Origin: Protonemura montana
Lineage: Eukaryota; Arthropoda; Insecta; Plecoptera; Nemouridae
DNA length: 64,000 bases
Direction: 5' to 3'
NCBI GenBank assembly: GCA_947568835.1
Contig: OX387606.1
Coordinates: 19,439,940 to 19,503,939 of the forward strand
Shown: piece after piece, positions 14,100 to 28,500 of the stretch
Position numbering within the stretch: the stretch's first letter is position 1
How the letters are laid out: every line of letters begins with the position of its first letter
The notes under the pieces: generated by a model
What the model was told of the DNA's origin: nothing
The model's input: the letters and a program-made list of their open reading frames with translations, nothing else
Database searches by the model: none
Translations under genes and position numbers: made by a program

Positions 14100-14490
14100 A
14101 AACGTCACTCAGTCTTCAGTCCCGAGATTTCCTGCGTCTGTCTTCACTGTCGTCGTCCTGTCACCGTGCCCGCTGTTAGGTAGCTGTCACACGTGAGCGG
14201 CGTCGGGTCTAGTCGTGTTGAGTCTAGGGTGCACGGAGAGCTCGCTCCCGCCTGCCTCGCTGTCGGTGCGGTACTGTGACCCAGTGGAGGCCGACTCCTC
14301 GCGCCGACACTCAGCATAGCGACGCGGCGGCGTCGGCGTCGGCGCACACGGGGCGGCGGCGCACGCTTTGCCAGCGTCGCCAGCCGTCGCTGTTTGAAAA
14401 GACCGCGTTGGCATGGCGCGAACCTCTGAGGAAAGTCCCTAGATTGAGCGAGTTCTTGTTAAGCGATGAGGCGGTTGCGAGCTGATAGAT
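14100..14490. promoter_or_regulatory. GC/CpG-rich island with initiator-like sites; candidate promoter
   Basis: This is the most GC- and CpG-rich piece of the left third. It starts with two arthropod initiator words TCAGT at 14109-14113 and 14116-14120 (plus strand), followed by about 350 bases of GC-rich, non-repetitive sequence containing two GGCGTC hexamers at about 14328. The flanks are AT-rich and non-coding. It reads like the transcription start and 5' UTR exon of a gene whose coding part lies elsewhere. Direction is unclear. Overlapping arginine- and alanine-rich open frames follow the base composition and match nothing I know. Confidence 0.35.
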
Positions 14491-17400
14491 TTGAGGGGTG
14501 AAAAACGACATTGTAGAGCAAACTTTGGGGGTAAATTGCTTATAAATAACATGTGATACTTCTGTGTGTGATACATGTGATACATGTCATACCTATAAAG
14601 AATAACAGCAACGTCGTACGACGCAAGTGCGCATTTTCTAAAAAAATACGCGACTCTTCTGAAAAATAATTTCACCTCTCAAAATGCAATGCTTACAAAT
14701 CTTCTTATGGAAATGTTTTCTATTTTTTTTAATTTGCGTGTGGATTCTGAAGTGTACAGAATATACCAGCTGGATATTTTTGGTCAAATCAATGGTTTAC
14801 AGTGTATTTGTTTTTGTGTAGATTTTTGACTTGACGATCTAAAACTATGCTCTATAGTTTGTCTCTTTGATGTAATTTGTATCCCAAAGTCATCGTCTTG
14901 CTTATCTTTGTAACGGCTAGCTAAAGCGTGACCCGGCACCTCCATCGTAGCGTCTAGGGGCCTCGTATTTCCCAGGGTTCCCCACCCTGCAGCCTTGATT
15001 GGGTGCCGGAGTGACACACGAGGGGTTGGCCGGGGGAAGGCTAAGCTGTTATAAGGATTATAATTGGAAACTGAGCAACGAAGACAGATGTAGCGCCAAA
15101 GATATCGCTTTAATTGTGTGCGACTGAGAACGCGCTACACGGCGTCAGTGAGTGCGAGCGAGCTGGCGATATGACCAAGTTCAATTAGAGCCGTATCACA
15201 GGAACAAGGATGGGAGAGCACACTTCATTTCTAGAGCGACAGAGAAAAAGCAATTCGTTTTTCCAATAATAGGTAGACTATAGAAGAAAGATCGCCGCAC
15301 TGAACGTAACACAGAGACAAACCAACGAAATAAATGTCACGCGGGGAAAAATTTCTATTACACAATTTTAATTGAACACAAAAATAATTCGAGAGTCTGT
15401 TAATTGAAAACGTGTTTTTAAATTTTAATTAGTTAAACCGAAGTTTTTTTTTTAAGCACAGCTTCTCGAGCTATAGAACAGAAAAATAATTAGATTCTAA
15501 GGGTAAAAGGCATGGGACAAGGGAAGTCTCGCGGGCACGATGAGAAACCAAATTTTGGAATCAGGATTAAATCTTCCAGGATCGCATCTCCTGTAATTTC
15601 TTGTGACGCATAACTCGGCGGAATTAGAGGGCTATAAGAGCATTAAATCATTACGACATTTTGAAATTAAATCTGCCGCGAAATGAATGACAAAATATCA
15701 TCTTGAAATATAATTAATTATTTCGAAAATGAATAAACAGCACTTCTCGTCTTTATCCTTTGATTGATGCATGTTTATTAAATCTACATATACGCCCATG
15801 AGTGATAGGAATGAGCGAGCGAGATAGCGAACAAGATCACTCTTCGGTAATTGGGTTTCGGCGAGAGAGACGGGCGACCGGAGCGAGGGTATTTGATTGA
15901 AGCCACACTTAGTAATTAGCAAAAACACACACTGCTCCTTGTTAGCACACTGTGTATAGAGAGAGGAGCAAAGCGGGGTTATCTTTATCACTCGCACACT
16001 AATGAGATGGATCAGTCGTACTCACTCGCACCCGTAACAGTGGGGTACGATACCTCCACCCAAAAACAAGGTGCCCACTGCATTCAGGTGGCAAAGCTGC
16101 AATGAATGAAGAGTTTGTGTATTCAACTAAGTTAGGTTATGTTCGAATACGGCGCTTTGAACTAACTTAACCGGCTTGAAAAAAATGTAACGAAACTTTA
16201 AAATGAAAGTTATTGAATTTCGAACACTGAACTAAGTCGTTTATTCTACAGGTGAAAAACACCCGGTCTAGCGATTTGAAATCCTCACATTTCGGTAATA
16301 CTTGCCACATTTTGAAAAAAAAACGGTTACATACATGTAAACCACAAATTTCCTACACATCACTTTTAAGTGGTGTTGATTGTCGAAGGCAGGCCGCCAC
16401 TGCCACAAAAATTTGCTCCAGCAAATCGAAGCCTCCACTTGTGCTAATGATTTCTCTGGCCTGCTCCATGCGTTCAATCCTCTTCAGAACCCGTGCACCG
16501 TAATAATTGGACTTGCTTGCACACAGAGGCAAGCACGGGAGCTGGAGAGAACACAGAGTGGGTGCTTATTACAATGGCCGAGGATGCAAGAGGCTGCATG
16601 GCATTCATGATAGTTTACCGTTTGACAGATCCTGTGTGCTCGTTGTAACGTGTATCAGTGTACTACACCAGCATTACGATGCAACGGAATACCATAATGC
16701 TTCATTTGGGTCATGCAACTGGCGAGCGCGTGGTTGGAATCAGAGAGAAATTTTAGCTTGTACTCAAAGCTTTCAGTTTTCGTTCTCCGTTCAGTACTTT
16801 TCCGGCAGAGGCGCCACCGGTCGTTTTGCGGTGACATGTGGGTAAAATTTCATTAAAAAAAAACTGAAAATCGTCTCCGCTGATGTCCGCCGTTTTTTCT
16901 TTTGCGTTCTTTTTTCTAGCAATTATAACAATCCTGGGAAGTTGTATGCTGATGTACCTAATATTTTGAAATCCTGACACTGAAATCATATTTTAAAAGA
17001 CAATTATAAGTTGGTAGCAATTCTTGTGCTGGTATTTTCTATCAGGGCAGAAAATACTGTGGGAAATGTAAAGGAAACGTGATACCTCCACCGCACAAGT
17101 GTGGGTAGGAAAATTGATTTCCTTTTTAATGGCAATTGTTTCCTTTTTATGTGATATGGATGTAAGAAATCGATTAAATATAATACATTTTAGATTCGTA
17201 TCTTTTTATTTACTTAGCTATAAACGTTGCCTAAAATATCTTAGCGAACAGAAAAAAGGCATTAGGCAGGCTTTTAATCGGCTCGTTTTATGGTTTAATT
17301 TGTGTAGCTCTAAGGAGTAAACACTGAGATTTTCTTGCCATACAAGTCCGCGATAACCTTATGACTTTCCACAATGCTCATCGGAAAAAACTGAAAAAAA

Positions 17401-20400
17401 AAACCTAGTAATTCGAAAAACCATTAAAAACCGATCAAGGGTTGTAATAAGACCAGGCCGATCTAGATCCGTATCTTAAAAATGAAATAATTCGCAACGG
17501 TTCTTTACAAAACCTACCAATTTTTGATATAAGGTTCGCAACAATCCCACGGCACATACAGCCTCGCCGTATAACAGCATCGTCAACATAACATTAACCA
17601 GCGAGAAAGTCGCTCACATCTACACCAGTACACACACAACGCTGATGTATTTCTGATTTTTCGGCGGCGCAATGGACGATACGGCGTAAGCTTCTGAGTG
17701 CGAAGTCCATTAGAGGCAACTCTCTATCTCTATTTATTTAAGTGTATACGAGTCTGATGTAAGTGCCCCTGGTAAGGTCCCCAGGGGCGGCGACTGGATG
17801 GACGGGCCCTTTCCTGCATCCACCACCCATCTCATCCTGTCCCCCGGTCCACCCCTTACCCCGCCGCTCTTGCTGCCACCCACCCCAACCCATAGCTTTG
17901 CCGACACCAACACATAATGCAATATTAATCAGTTAAGGCTCGCTCGGCGATACATTAGTCTGATGGCAGCAATCATATGGTATTAGGAAACGCGATTCTG
18001 AGCTGTGTTGGTGTACGTCGTGGTTGTGCATGCTGTACACCGATCGAGACGGCATCGCGCTTTGCAGAATTACATCTAGATCTTAACCTGGAGGGTGATG
18101 AGTTTAATTAACATTGAATGGCGAATTGCAGCGTAGGAGCATATGGAATCGAAATTAATTTTGGTTTTCGTTGTGGTTGTTTTTGTCATTTACGAGGGAA
18201 TTTGTCAGGCAACGGTTTGGCATGAAGTCGCTAGACGTACCGATGGTGGAAGTAATCTTTTGGGGTTACAAATGAAAACTTCTTGGCTGTTAGTTCATTA
18301 TCGTTCTGTTACAGACGATAATATTTCTAATTCCATATAATATCATTGACTTTCTGGTTAAGATCACGGATTGCTGGAAAAAGCTTTTGTTCGGGCAAAT
18401 ATACCCGACCACTTTTCCGGGCTACCATCTTTGGCAAAAAAAAACCGCCGCAGCACTTTGGCAAAACAAATTTAAATATTTGATCTGTTGTTTGTGCGAG
18501 TGTGCTCTCATCTCTCTCTTCCTCTCTCTCCCACTATGTATGAACTCACGATAGGCTTCCACTCGGAAAAATTACCCCCAAACTTCTGCCTTCATCCTTT
18601 CGAGGCATTTGCAATTTTTATTTCATTCCATTAGGGCTCGATTTTGGACATTCCTCTAGCTTTTAAGTAATTTAGCATCCGCTTTTTTTGTCCCGAAGAA
18701 AAATATATATATTTTGCGTATCACCTTTATAGCAGGAATACCGTGAACTTTTAGGTCGTCCACTTGTAGTATTCTAGTCATCATTCTGCGAATGCAGAGT
18801 GAAAGTGCGGAGACGGAGAGGTAGTTATGTATTTATACGTTCAGAATAAGTCCAGAAAATGTACTTTGTTGTTGACTCTTTAACACCCTATAAGTTTCCT
18901 GTGTGTCCAAATTTCAGGGGAGGATATTTCATAGAAGACTCTGATTTATTACTTATTTTATAAAAGCTAATCTGTAATCCTTTCTATTTTTCATTCCTAT
19001 TCAACTTGATGAAATTTCCATGTTTCGCAAACTTTGTGTGGCAGTTTTTTTAATTAGTCCAGTGTTTGGCCACCAGCTCCAGATTAGCGTTCTTTAAACA
19101 ATGCGCGCGCAATTTTGCACTCTCAACCGCAATTTATTGTATGTAATTAAATTTTAATTTTACGTTGTTAGCGTCTCCGCTCCTCTAAAGGTATTATTCA
19201 AGTAAAATAGAGCCATTGCACGTCGCCGCTTATTATTCGCTTAACTTTCATTATATTACCAGATCTAAACACCGTGCGCCACCGGGATGATATTGCATGC
19301 GTAAAGTAAAATGACTGCTAAAAATTAAGATGGAAAATATTTGCATTGGCTGGGAATATTCATGCGTTATTGTGATCTCGTACTCCCACCGGAAAATTGC
19401 ACTGGAGGACGACGCAAAATATTTTACTAAACGTTCGTTATAGGATTACAAACAAAAGCAGATTCTCTCCTTGCGGTGTAATGCGACTTGGGTAGACACC
19501 CTTTTTATGCAGAACTGCCTTTCCGTCGGAATTAAAACTCGACATTTGCCAGAAAGGGTATAAACCAGATGAAAAATACAACTACCATCCACTTTCTTCA
19601 TTTCCATGATGGCATTCCCATCTTGTAATTTTCATTCTTCCGTTGCTATTAAAGCGGTAGAGGCGCCGGGTCCGAAACCTGCACCACAAGCTTAATTAGA
19701 AGTTAGGGCGGAAAACGTTTAAATTAGAATTATACACGAATAGCTACTCTTCTTAAGTAATATAAATGAAAAATTCTTTACAAAGGATGGGTTCTTAATA
19801 ACAATCATCATAGTTTATGATTGCGAAAAAATTACAGTGCTTAAATCATCCTGATAATGCATGCTGTGGCAGTAGCAGCTCTAAAGGAAACGGTTAGAAT
19901 GGTTTAGAATAGTTTAGAGTGTTTGCTGGCGGCAAATTTGTTCTTTGTGTGTGCCTAGATCCTTGTTTATGAGGAGAATTGCAGCCCTGCTGTGAATTAT
20001 TCGAAACATTAAAGTATTGGTTAAGAAACCGTTGAGGTCGTATCATCCGTTTAGGATTTAATCAGAGTAATAGAAGTTTTATAAATTGCTCCTTCTCAGT
20101 GCTCGAGGTTCGTTCGTTCTCAAACACAATCTCAGTAATGGCGAATAAAGAAGCCACGTGTGCCTATATGCCTGCAGCCACGGGCCGGGGCAAGCCAAGC
20201 CTAATGCCAGCTTAGTTCGATCGACTGATTAGTCATGCTAGATAATCGTATTCTGTGATTAATTCAGCCAAACAAAACAAAGATTTACGTTCAGTAGCCC
20301 AGAGAGCACCACGGTCGGAACAATTTTCACCGACTCAAATATAAACTTGGTAAGAATCAGCATTAAAATTAAGTGTTGTTTCACATTGAAGACAGTTTAA

Positions 20401-22529
20401 TTATCTGTGCCTTGCTCAAGTTAACAACTTTCTCGCTTTCCGCGCGAAATCTCCGTCGCTTCCTCTGCCTTTTCGTCGACGTGCACAATATAGTGGACAA
20501 GTTTACTACCCTGCAATGACACACGGACCGCCAACGGCCAACGGCAGCCTACGAGCAAGCAGTCAACCAACGCCAAGCGACGATAATATTAATAAAGAGA
20601 TCGTATTATCTGATATCCCAATCATCGGATGGTGTGGCTGAGATTAGGAGAGCCAACTAGCTTCGGTCATGCATACACACCATTACCCCATTGTTGGCTA
20701 CGCTCTGACAATCCTATCTCTGTTTCTGCAGTGACGGGCTTATGACTAAGTGACGCGTGGCCCTATCGCTGGCTTCACGATGACAATGGGATCTTATCTG
20801 GAAACGATCTACAGCTCGGCGACCGAGACCGACGCCGACGCCGACGCCGACGCCGACACCGAAACTTCTCTCTATGTGTGGTTACATTTCATGGGAGTCT
20901 GACTAAATCGAGTTCTTATCTTTATTATGTTATGGTGTATATTTAGGGAAGAATGGGTGCATGCAAAATTCTTGACACCTATATATGCGGCTGGTTTTGT
21001 GCGAGGGGTTTTTGGGGGTAGCTCTGGTTGAGAGAAGAAACGACTGCAGCAACTTTTCAACAATGGGCTTAGAGTGGACTTGTTAAACTTTGTTTTCGCA
21101 ATGAGATGGGTTAATTAAATCTTGGGAATTGTTTCGGTGAAACAACGCAATTCGCTCGGTTCAAATGAACGTGTCTATTTTCCATGGTCGACAATATCAC
21201 ACATTGGTACTTCATGGGAAAACAGTGCGAATTCGCTATGTAAGCGCATTCTTTTGGTTTGATGGTGAGTTGCGATATTTTGATTAGCAAAAGCATCGCG
21301 ATAGGGAGATTTAGGGCGCATAAAATGCATTGAATTAACTCGCCTGCCTTCTTCCATGTGTATACTGTTGAACTTCGCAGCCGGAGAGCGTATCAATTCT
21401 TTCTCATTAATAAATTGAAAATTTATAAAATAGGCAATCAGATTAGCCGGATGGTATACGGGGCGTATAGATTCGGGCACACGGTTAATCGCCCAAAGAG
21501 GTTTCTCACCAAGAAGATGCGATAGTTTTTTTCATTCATTGATCGATAAAATAGAAGAGAGAAGGTATTATAGCCCCATGCTAGTAGGTAGTATATGCTT
21601 TTGCTGTATACTTTCACGTAAGTGCTTTTTATACGAGACAGAAGAAAGATCGCACATGTCGGGAAAAGCTTTCACTTCATCTTAGTTGGTATACACACTC
21701 GCACAACACATAGGGTGAGACGAAATTAATGATCAGGCCCATTTTATGGAGTCAATTAAATTGCTTTCTAATCGAACCGAGTGTTGCAATCAGAGGGATG
21801 AAATGAAATTGCACTCTTAACTAAAGCTCTGAAACCATGCTATGAAACATTAAGCGTGAAACATTGAGCTAATCGCTGATCACTGAAGACCTGCCTAGTT
21901 TAGCCGAGTCTAAAATGTGTGCAGAAAGGAGAAATTTTCTGAAAAATATAAAAATACTAGTGGATTTTGAGACAATGAGCAGTTAGCAAAAGTGAACTGC
22001 TGTGCGGTGCAATGAAATGCCCTCATAGTGTGTAAATTATGACCATATATGCCTGTCTGTCCGAGGGTAGGTACTATACTACCAATTTTTAGACAATCAT
22101 CAAGTACCGAGGAAAATGTTTAAATATCTTTTAAATTTTGAACATGATGGGTTGAAAAACAATCATTTACTTGATTTGTTTCTGATTATTAATAAAATTA
22201 AATCAAAATCAGAAACTGAAAAAATGAACAGAAATGATTCAAAGGCCAAACCCAGTGGTAAAATTATTTATGCAAGCTTCGCTATGATCGCTGACAGTTA
22301 TCTTATGTAGCTTTAAAATGAAATGACATAAAGAATCCTTAGTTCTAAATGTTTTCCCTTAAAATGAATGGTTTAAATCTACCGCTATATCCAGCCATCT
22401 TTTAAACGTCAAAAAGAAGCATGGCGTTGTGAAGGTTATGTCATGTAATCGGCAGCAAGGCAAATAGGCGGGAGAAGTGTTTGTTGCCGATATAGTTTTT
22501 CAGGATTCAGGATTACATAAGTATGTAAA
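14490..22529. other. Non-coding stretch upstream of XPC, no gene recognised
   Basis: No coding exon is recognisable. The stretch holds AT-rich sites around 19130-19260 (taattaaattttaatttta, cgcttattattcgc), a C-rich low-complexity segment at 17780-17890, a (GACGCC)n repeat at 20831 and AGGCGCC motifs near 16807 and 19659. The minus-strand open frame over 17734-17922 (glycine- and proline-rich) is a translation of the C-rich segment. The XPC promoter must lie in the last few hundred bases, but no TATA box or initiator stands out. Confidence 0.45.
20831..20854. repeat. (GACGCC)4 hexanucleotide repeat
   Basis: Four exact GACGCC units, with degenerate units gaccga and gacacc on either side. The reverse complement, GGCGTC, is the unit of the repeat at 42583, so the same hexamer is expanded twice in the window in opposite orientation. 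Confidence 0.9.
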
Positions 22530-25500
22530 ATGAGACGGACGAGACAATCAAATCGGGCTTCTGAAGATCAGCAGTCAGCGAATGGCAGGGCCATTCCAGC
22601 ACTGGCACCCAAGCGTAGAAAAGTGATCGCTTCTAAAAAAAGTGTGCCTACAGAAGCCACAAAAGACAAGCTTGATGAAGAATCATTGACCAAAAGCAGT
22701 TCTGAGGAGTTAGTGAATGTTCAGCCTCCAGAGTCGAGAAAAGCTCCTTCTAATAGTGATGTATCGGATGGCGAACCGGTCGCTGTTTCCGCAATAGACG
22801 AGGACTACGAAGCGACATCCAGTGAAGAATCTGATTATGGTGAAGGGCAAACTGAATCTGACCAGTGCTCGTCAGATTCTGATTTTGACGTTGACCCACG
22901 CAAGAGGAATGTGAAAGCCAAGATTGCTGCTAAGCCCAGTAGGTTATCTCTGGCCGGTGCAAAAATGCTACGCACAAGTACCAAGAACGATGCCTTTCAC
23001 CTTAATACATCATCTGCAAGCACTCAAATTGTTAAGAAAGTTAAAAAATCGAGGAACCCTGATTCATCTTCCGAGAGCAGCTCTGACGAATTTGTCAGAG
23101 TGAAGCCTTCCGACTCGTTACCTGTTGATATGCAGCCAGTTCTTTCTACCACTATAAAAACCGAAGATCCTTTTGCTGCCATTGAGAAAAGTATTTTTTC
23201 TGGTGTAAGCACTTTAAGTGGTTCTGAATCGGAGTCAGAAGCAGAGTACACTGAAGTCAATTGGCCAAGCCTACCAAGTACATCACAGACAAATATTATT
23301 TTAATAGAAGAACATCCACAGACAGTGTCCAAAAACCCATCCCGATCTAAAGGTAAAGGGCGGAAAGGCAAAGCTGATCCTAAAATTGATCCTAAAACTC
23401 TAGATGTTTCTCAACTTTTGAAGCTTGGAGAAGGACTGGGATCTGAAAACTTAGACATTCCTAAGTTTGTGCCATCTGATGATGATTTAACTGATTTGGA
23501 AGAAGTTAGTTTGGATGAGAGCGAGCTTAAAGATGAGAAGCCAAAATATGTTATACCGAAAGAAGGCGTGGAGATTACACTAGACGTTCCGGAAGTCAAT
23601 GAAAAGCGCAAGAAGAAAGACTTTGATGTCCAAGCATTTTTATTGCGTCGCTTAAACAATCGTAAACGCTCAATTCAAGTATTGATTCACAAAGTTCACC
23701 TTCTTGGTTGTATCTCCCACGGACGTTACGTCAACTCTGTTCTCAACTCTCAAGATTTAATGGGAGTCTCATTGTCATTAATTCCCTCACAGCAATGTTA
23801 CCCTCCAAAACATGCTGACCTTAGCTACTTGGAAAAGTTTTTATTGTGGTTTAACAAAACTGTTTCTCTTAAAGATGCCAAGTGCATTTCAAAGTACCCT
23901 TCAAACCTGCTGCAATCATTATTGAAACAGTTTGATACACGTTTGGCTAACTCAAAAAGGGACTTAGTTTTCATGTTCATCAGTGTGTTACGATCGCTCG
24001 GAATAAAAGCCAGGCTAGTTGTATCATTGCAGCCTGCACCGTTAAAACTTGCCAGTACCGAGTTATGTTGCACACTTCCGAAGAAGGCTGTCGACTCCTT
24101 GAACTACTACGTCGATAAGCATAATTCTGAAAAGAAGAAATCGAAAAAATCAAAGAAAAGAAGAGAGGTCAAACCAGAGGTTCCCAAACACTCGGAGAAA
24201 AAGGCTAGCAATCTTCGCAAGAAAAATGAAAACAAGAGTAAGTATTTTGCAGAAAAATTGAAGAAGCCAATTGAGGAAAATGAAATTGTTATAAAACACG
24301 AGTCAATCAAAGAGGAAGCAACCAGCAAGTATTTTAAAAATGATGAAGGGTCTTCGAGTAAAAGCACAGCTGCACAGCGGAGAAAGCGGCCAAAAGATAG
24401 CGTGGTAGCTAGTAAACAATCTCAAGTAAAACTTATTGGAGATTCGAAGAAAAAAAGCCCTGTCAAGAAAGGAATATTGAAAAAAAATGAAGAGTCTGAA
24501 TTGCCAAGCAGGAAATCTCTTCCAAGGCAACAGGCTCCTGTAAAAGGTAAGCATACTCAACCTGAAGATTCTGAATCTGATGTGGAACCAGTAAAGAAAC
24601 AACCAAAAAAAGACCTGCCTAAGAAGCAATTAGCCAGAAAGCCACCAATCAAGAAAACCTCTGGCAAGAAAAAGAACAGGAAAGTTTCGAGTGACTCTGG
24701 GTCTGATTCAGATTTTCAACCAGAATTCAACAAATTTCAAAGCAGCTCGGAGGAAAGTGAGGAAAGTGAGGAAAGTATCGAACCAGAGGTAGGTAAATTT
24801 AATTCCTATTTCTGTGTTTGGTTAATTGTTCCAGAAATTGAAATGTAATTTTTTCTTCTGAACCAAAACAGCTTCATGATATTTTTGTAATTTTCTCTCA
24901 AGCTAGTTTAAGATTAAACATTTTTTTCTAGGCATATATATCCAAGAAGCCTAAAAAAAAGTGGTCGTTATCTGACCCAATCGATAGGCGAGTGTTGTCG
25001 TCAGATTCTTCAGATGATCCTGATCAGCCTAAGAAAGGCACAAAGAAAAAAGTAAAAAAAGATGTCAAAGTAATTCCGAAAAAAGTCGATAAAAAATTGG
25101 GTGTTGATATTTGGTCAGAAGTTTTTTTAGAGGCAGAAGAGAAGTGGTTTTCTGTGGACGTCCCACAGAAGAAGATCCACTGCAGTAGCGAACTTCATGT
25201 AAGCATTACATTTTATTTATATTTTCTTGTGACCATAATCTATTGTCACTTGTACGTACCTGTACTGAATTCTGTCTCCGACTGTACCTTCCTAAGAAAC
25301 TTGACTATTAAAATGTTCTTACAAAATGTAATAATTACTTAACCAGGCAAAAGCCACCCAGCCCGTGCTCTACGTAGTTGGGTTCAGTCCTGACCTGTCA
25401 ATCAAAGACGTGACTCGTCGTTATGTCGTGAACTGGACCACCATTAAGCAACGAGTGGACGAGGTTTGGTGGGAGAAGACACTGAAGGCATTCCATGGGA

Positions 25501-28500
25501 AGCAAACTGCTCAGGACCGTGAGGAGGATGAAGAACTCAGTGACCAGATGCTGAACCATCCATTACCAACGGTGATAGGGGAGTACAAGGTGAGCAGTGT
25601 GCTTTACAACAAATCAGAAAGAGATGCTATGGTAGCTTAGTTGTCTTTGGTTAGAAAGCAAAAAGCAAATGGTGCAGAGAAATTGAATGAGCGCCTCATC
25701 ATTATACAACTCAGGGTTTGAAAGAACTAGACACATTTTCTTGGGGAGAAACTAGGATATTTGCAGTACAGATTGCCTAAGCCTTGCATTGTGGCATCTT
25801 CCTTAGTTGGAAAGTAAGCCAGAAATATAAATTTATGATAGGTAGCAAACTTCCAGAAGTTGAGCTCTCACTTCTGGTCCCATTTTTACTGGCAGAAAAA
25901 ATTGAATTGGTGAACTTTATGATTTCTTTAGTTCACCAGCTTGTGTTTAAAAAAAAAAATTGCAAAACAAAAGCTTAGCTCCTCATAACTTATCCTCACC
26001 TGTTTCACAGAATCACCCTTTGTATGCCTTGAAACGGCATTTGCTGAAGTTCGAAGCAATCTATCCGCCAGAGACCCCAACTTTGGGCTTTGTGCGTGGT
26101 GAGGCCGTGTACGCCCGTGAAAACGTTGCCAGCTTACATTCGAGGGAAGTGTGGGTGAAGGAAGCGAAGGTCGTCCGAGCTGGAGAACAAGCCTACAAGA
26201 TCGTTAAAGCCAGACCCAAATATAACAGGGTACGACGTTTTAGAATGGTGATGTGTGGAACATGACTAAGTTGATGCATTTTATTATTATCAACACTATA
26301 ACCGTCTCAAAAATTGATTGCGCATTGCAAGCGTTTGCAATTTAAATCAGTTTTCATCTAAATACAACAACGAATCCAATGTCAAATTGGAGTTATTCGA
26401 GTTTAACAGGTTGTGACGTGGTATAGCGTCACTAGAATCAGAGTGACTGTGAGTATTCAAAGCCTCGTGGTTCTACTCCTTGAAGATCCATCATTCTCAT
26501 CAAATACACTAAAATCGTCTCAAAAAGCCAGTGTCCAAGTAGCTCAATGGGTTAGAGCAACACCTGCGATTGGCGGAGATCGGGGTTTGAGTCCCCATTT
26601 GGGCATCAATTTTTGAGACGGTTATAGTGTTGATAATAATAAAATACCCTGTGCATTGCAAGGGATTGCAATTTAAATCAGATTTTATCTAAATGTGTTG
26701 ATACATATTGCAAGTAGCTTTACAGTAATGCGATTCAGTACGTGGTGGATCATATTCCACATATTTGTCGGTAGTACGTTGGTTACTGCTACTTAAAATA
26801 TGTAATTTTTTTGTGTTAAGGGTGCCAAAGGGCTGGATTTTAGGTTTGAAAAGGAAAGAAGGAGGGATTGCAACTTTCCAGAAAACTCTAGGGAAAACTC
26901 TTGTGGTTTTAATGGTTACTGTTTCAGCACTTGCCATTGCTCCCATAGAAAAAGTACCTGGAGCAAGAACCATGACGTTAACAAACGATACCATCTTTAA
27001 AGTTTTACAGTAATTAGCGCTTCCTCTCTCTTCTTCCTTCTCACATCCAAAACGTAGCTTTTTGTGTTGCAAGAGAAAGTAACAGTGTTGATAAATGCAG
27101 TCTTAGTAAACTGTTTAAAAATTCACAGGCAACTGGAACATGTATTACTGACATTCCGCTGGATTTGTTTGGTGCTTGGCAAGTCGGAGAGTATGTGCCA
27201 CCGGTAGCTGAAGATGGAAAAGTACCACGGAATGAGTACGGAAATGTGGAGCTATTTAAGCCTTGCATGCTGCCAAAAGGAACAGTCCACTTGCCAAGTA
27301 AGTGTAAAAATATTATGTCAGTGTGCTAAAGGGAAGGGAAGAGGAAATATATTGGGGGGGGGGGGGGGGGGGGGGGGAGGAGGAGGAAAGTGAAGTAGTT
27401 ACAAAACATACGAAGAGAATCGAACGATGTTGGTAAGCTGCAATAGATTTTTGTTTAGTATATGCAGTTAATACTCGAATAGATTAAAAGGTAAGAAACT
27501 GAGGTTTGTCAGGTATCATAGTTCAAAAATAATCATTTTTCATCGTAGTTAATTCAGTTTTCTAAAATCACCATTCACAGTAAAAGTGTTCCACCTTGGG
27601 GACAATTTTCTTCATATAGGCTAAGATGAGCATAATGCATATAGAAAAAATTCCTAACAATAACAAATAACACCACATGGATATAGCTTTTCAGTTATAA
27701 GCCAGCTATTTGAATTTCAGAGTTACAGTTAAATTGGCCTTGATGCAAGAAAGCATTCATTTTGAAACCACAGAGTTGACTACATAGCAATCCCTTCACA
27801 AAACTATCTCGAGTTCATTGTCATGATACATGGCAGATTCGAAACACATTGGCTGTACCCAAAGCCTGACGTACCTCACACCACGTCTGTGATTGTGTTC
27901 ACCTTTACAGTTGCCGGTCTGAGTCGCGTGGCCAAGAAGCTGGGCATCGACTGCGCGCCCGCCATGATCGGGTTTGACTTCCACAGCGGGGGCAGCCACC
28001 CCACATTTGACGGATACGTGGTCTGCGAGGAGTTCAAAGATACCTTGCTAGACGCTTGGACGCAGGTGGCTGCACATTTAATTTGGTGGTTTCCTCGTAT
28101 AACACTTTTGATCTTGTTACCTACTGCAAAGTGCTGAATGACTTTATTAATGGCATGCCATGTCTCATTAAAATTTTTATTTCAATATTCATGGTGAAGG
28201 GTGCAGAGCTTTTTTTTGTAGATTTGCTTGTAACTTTAAAGATATTAGGCTATATGCTCCGTAGCTTGAAAAATACTTTCCTGAGTTGATTACAAATTAA
28301 CTTTTTTTTTCACAAAAACATAATGCATGGATAATTTCAGGAAGTTGAAATGGCTGCTAAGCGAGCTGCAGAGAAGAGAGACAAGCGTGTTTATGACAAT
28401 TGGAAACGGCTGATCAAAGGTTTGTTGATCCGAGAGAGATTGAAAGACCGGTACTCGTTCGGAGAAAAAGTTGAAGAACCAGTACCGAAGCCATCGACTT

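Noticed and set aside
14144-14485. Arginine- and alanine-rich open frames in the GC island
   Set aside because: Four overlapping frames are open on both strands at once, which is expected from GC-rich DNA lacking TAA/TAG; no family resemblance.
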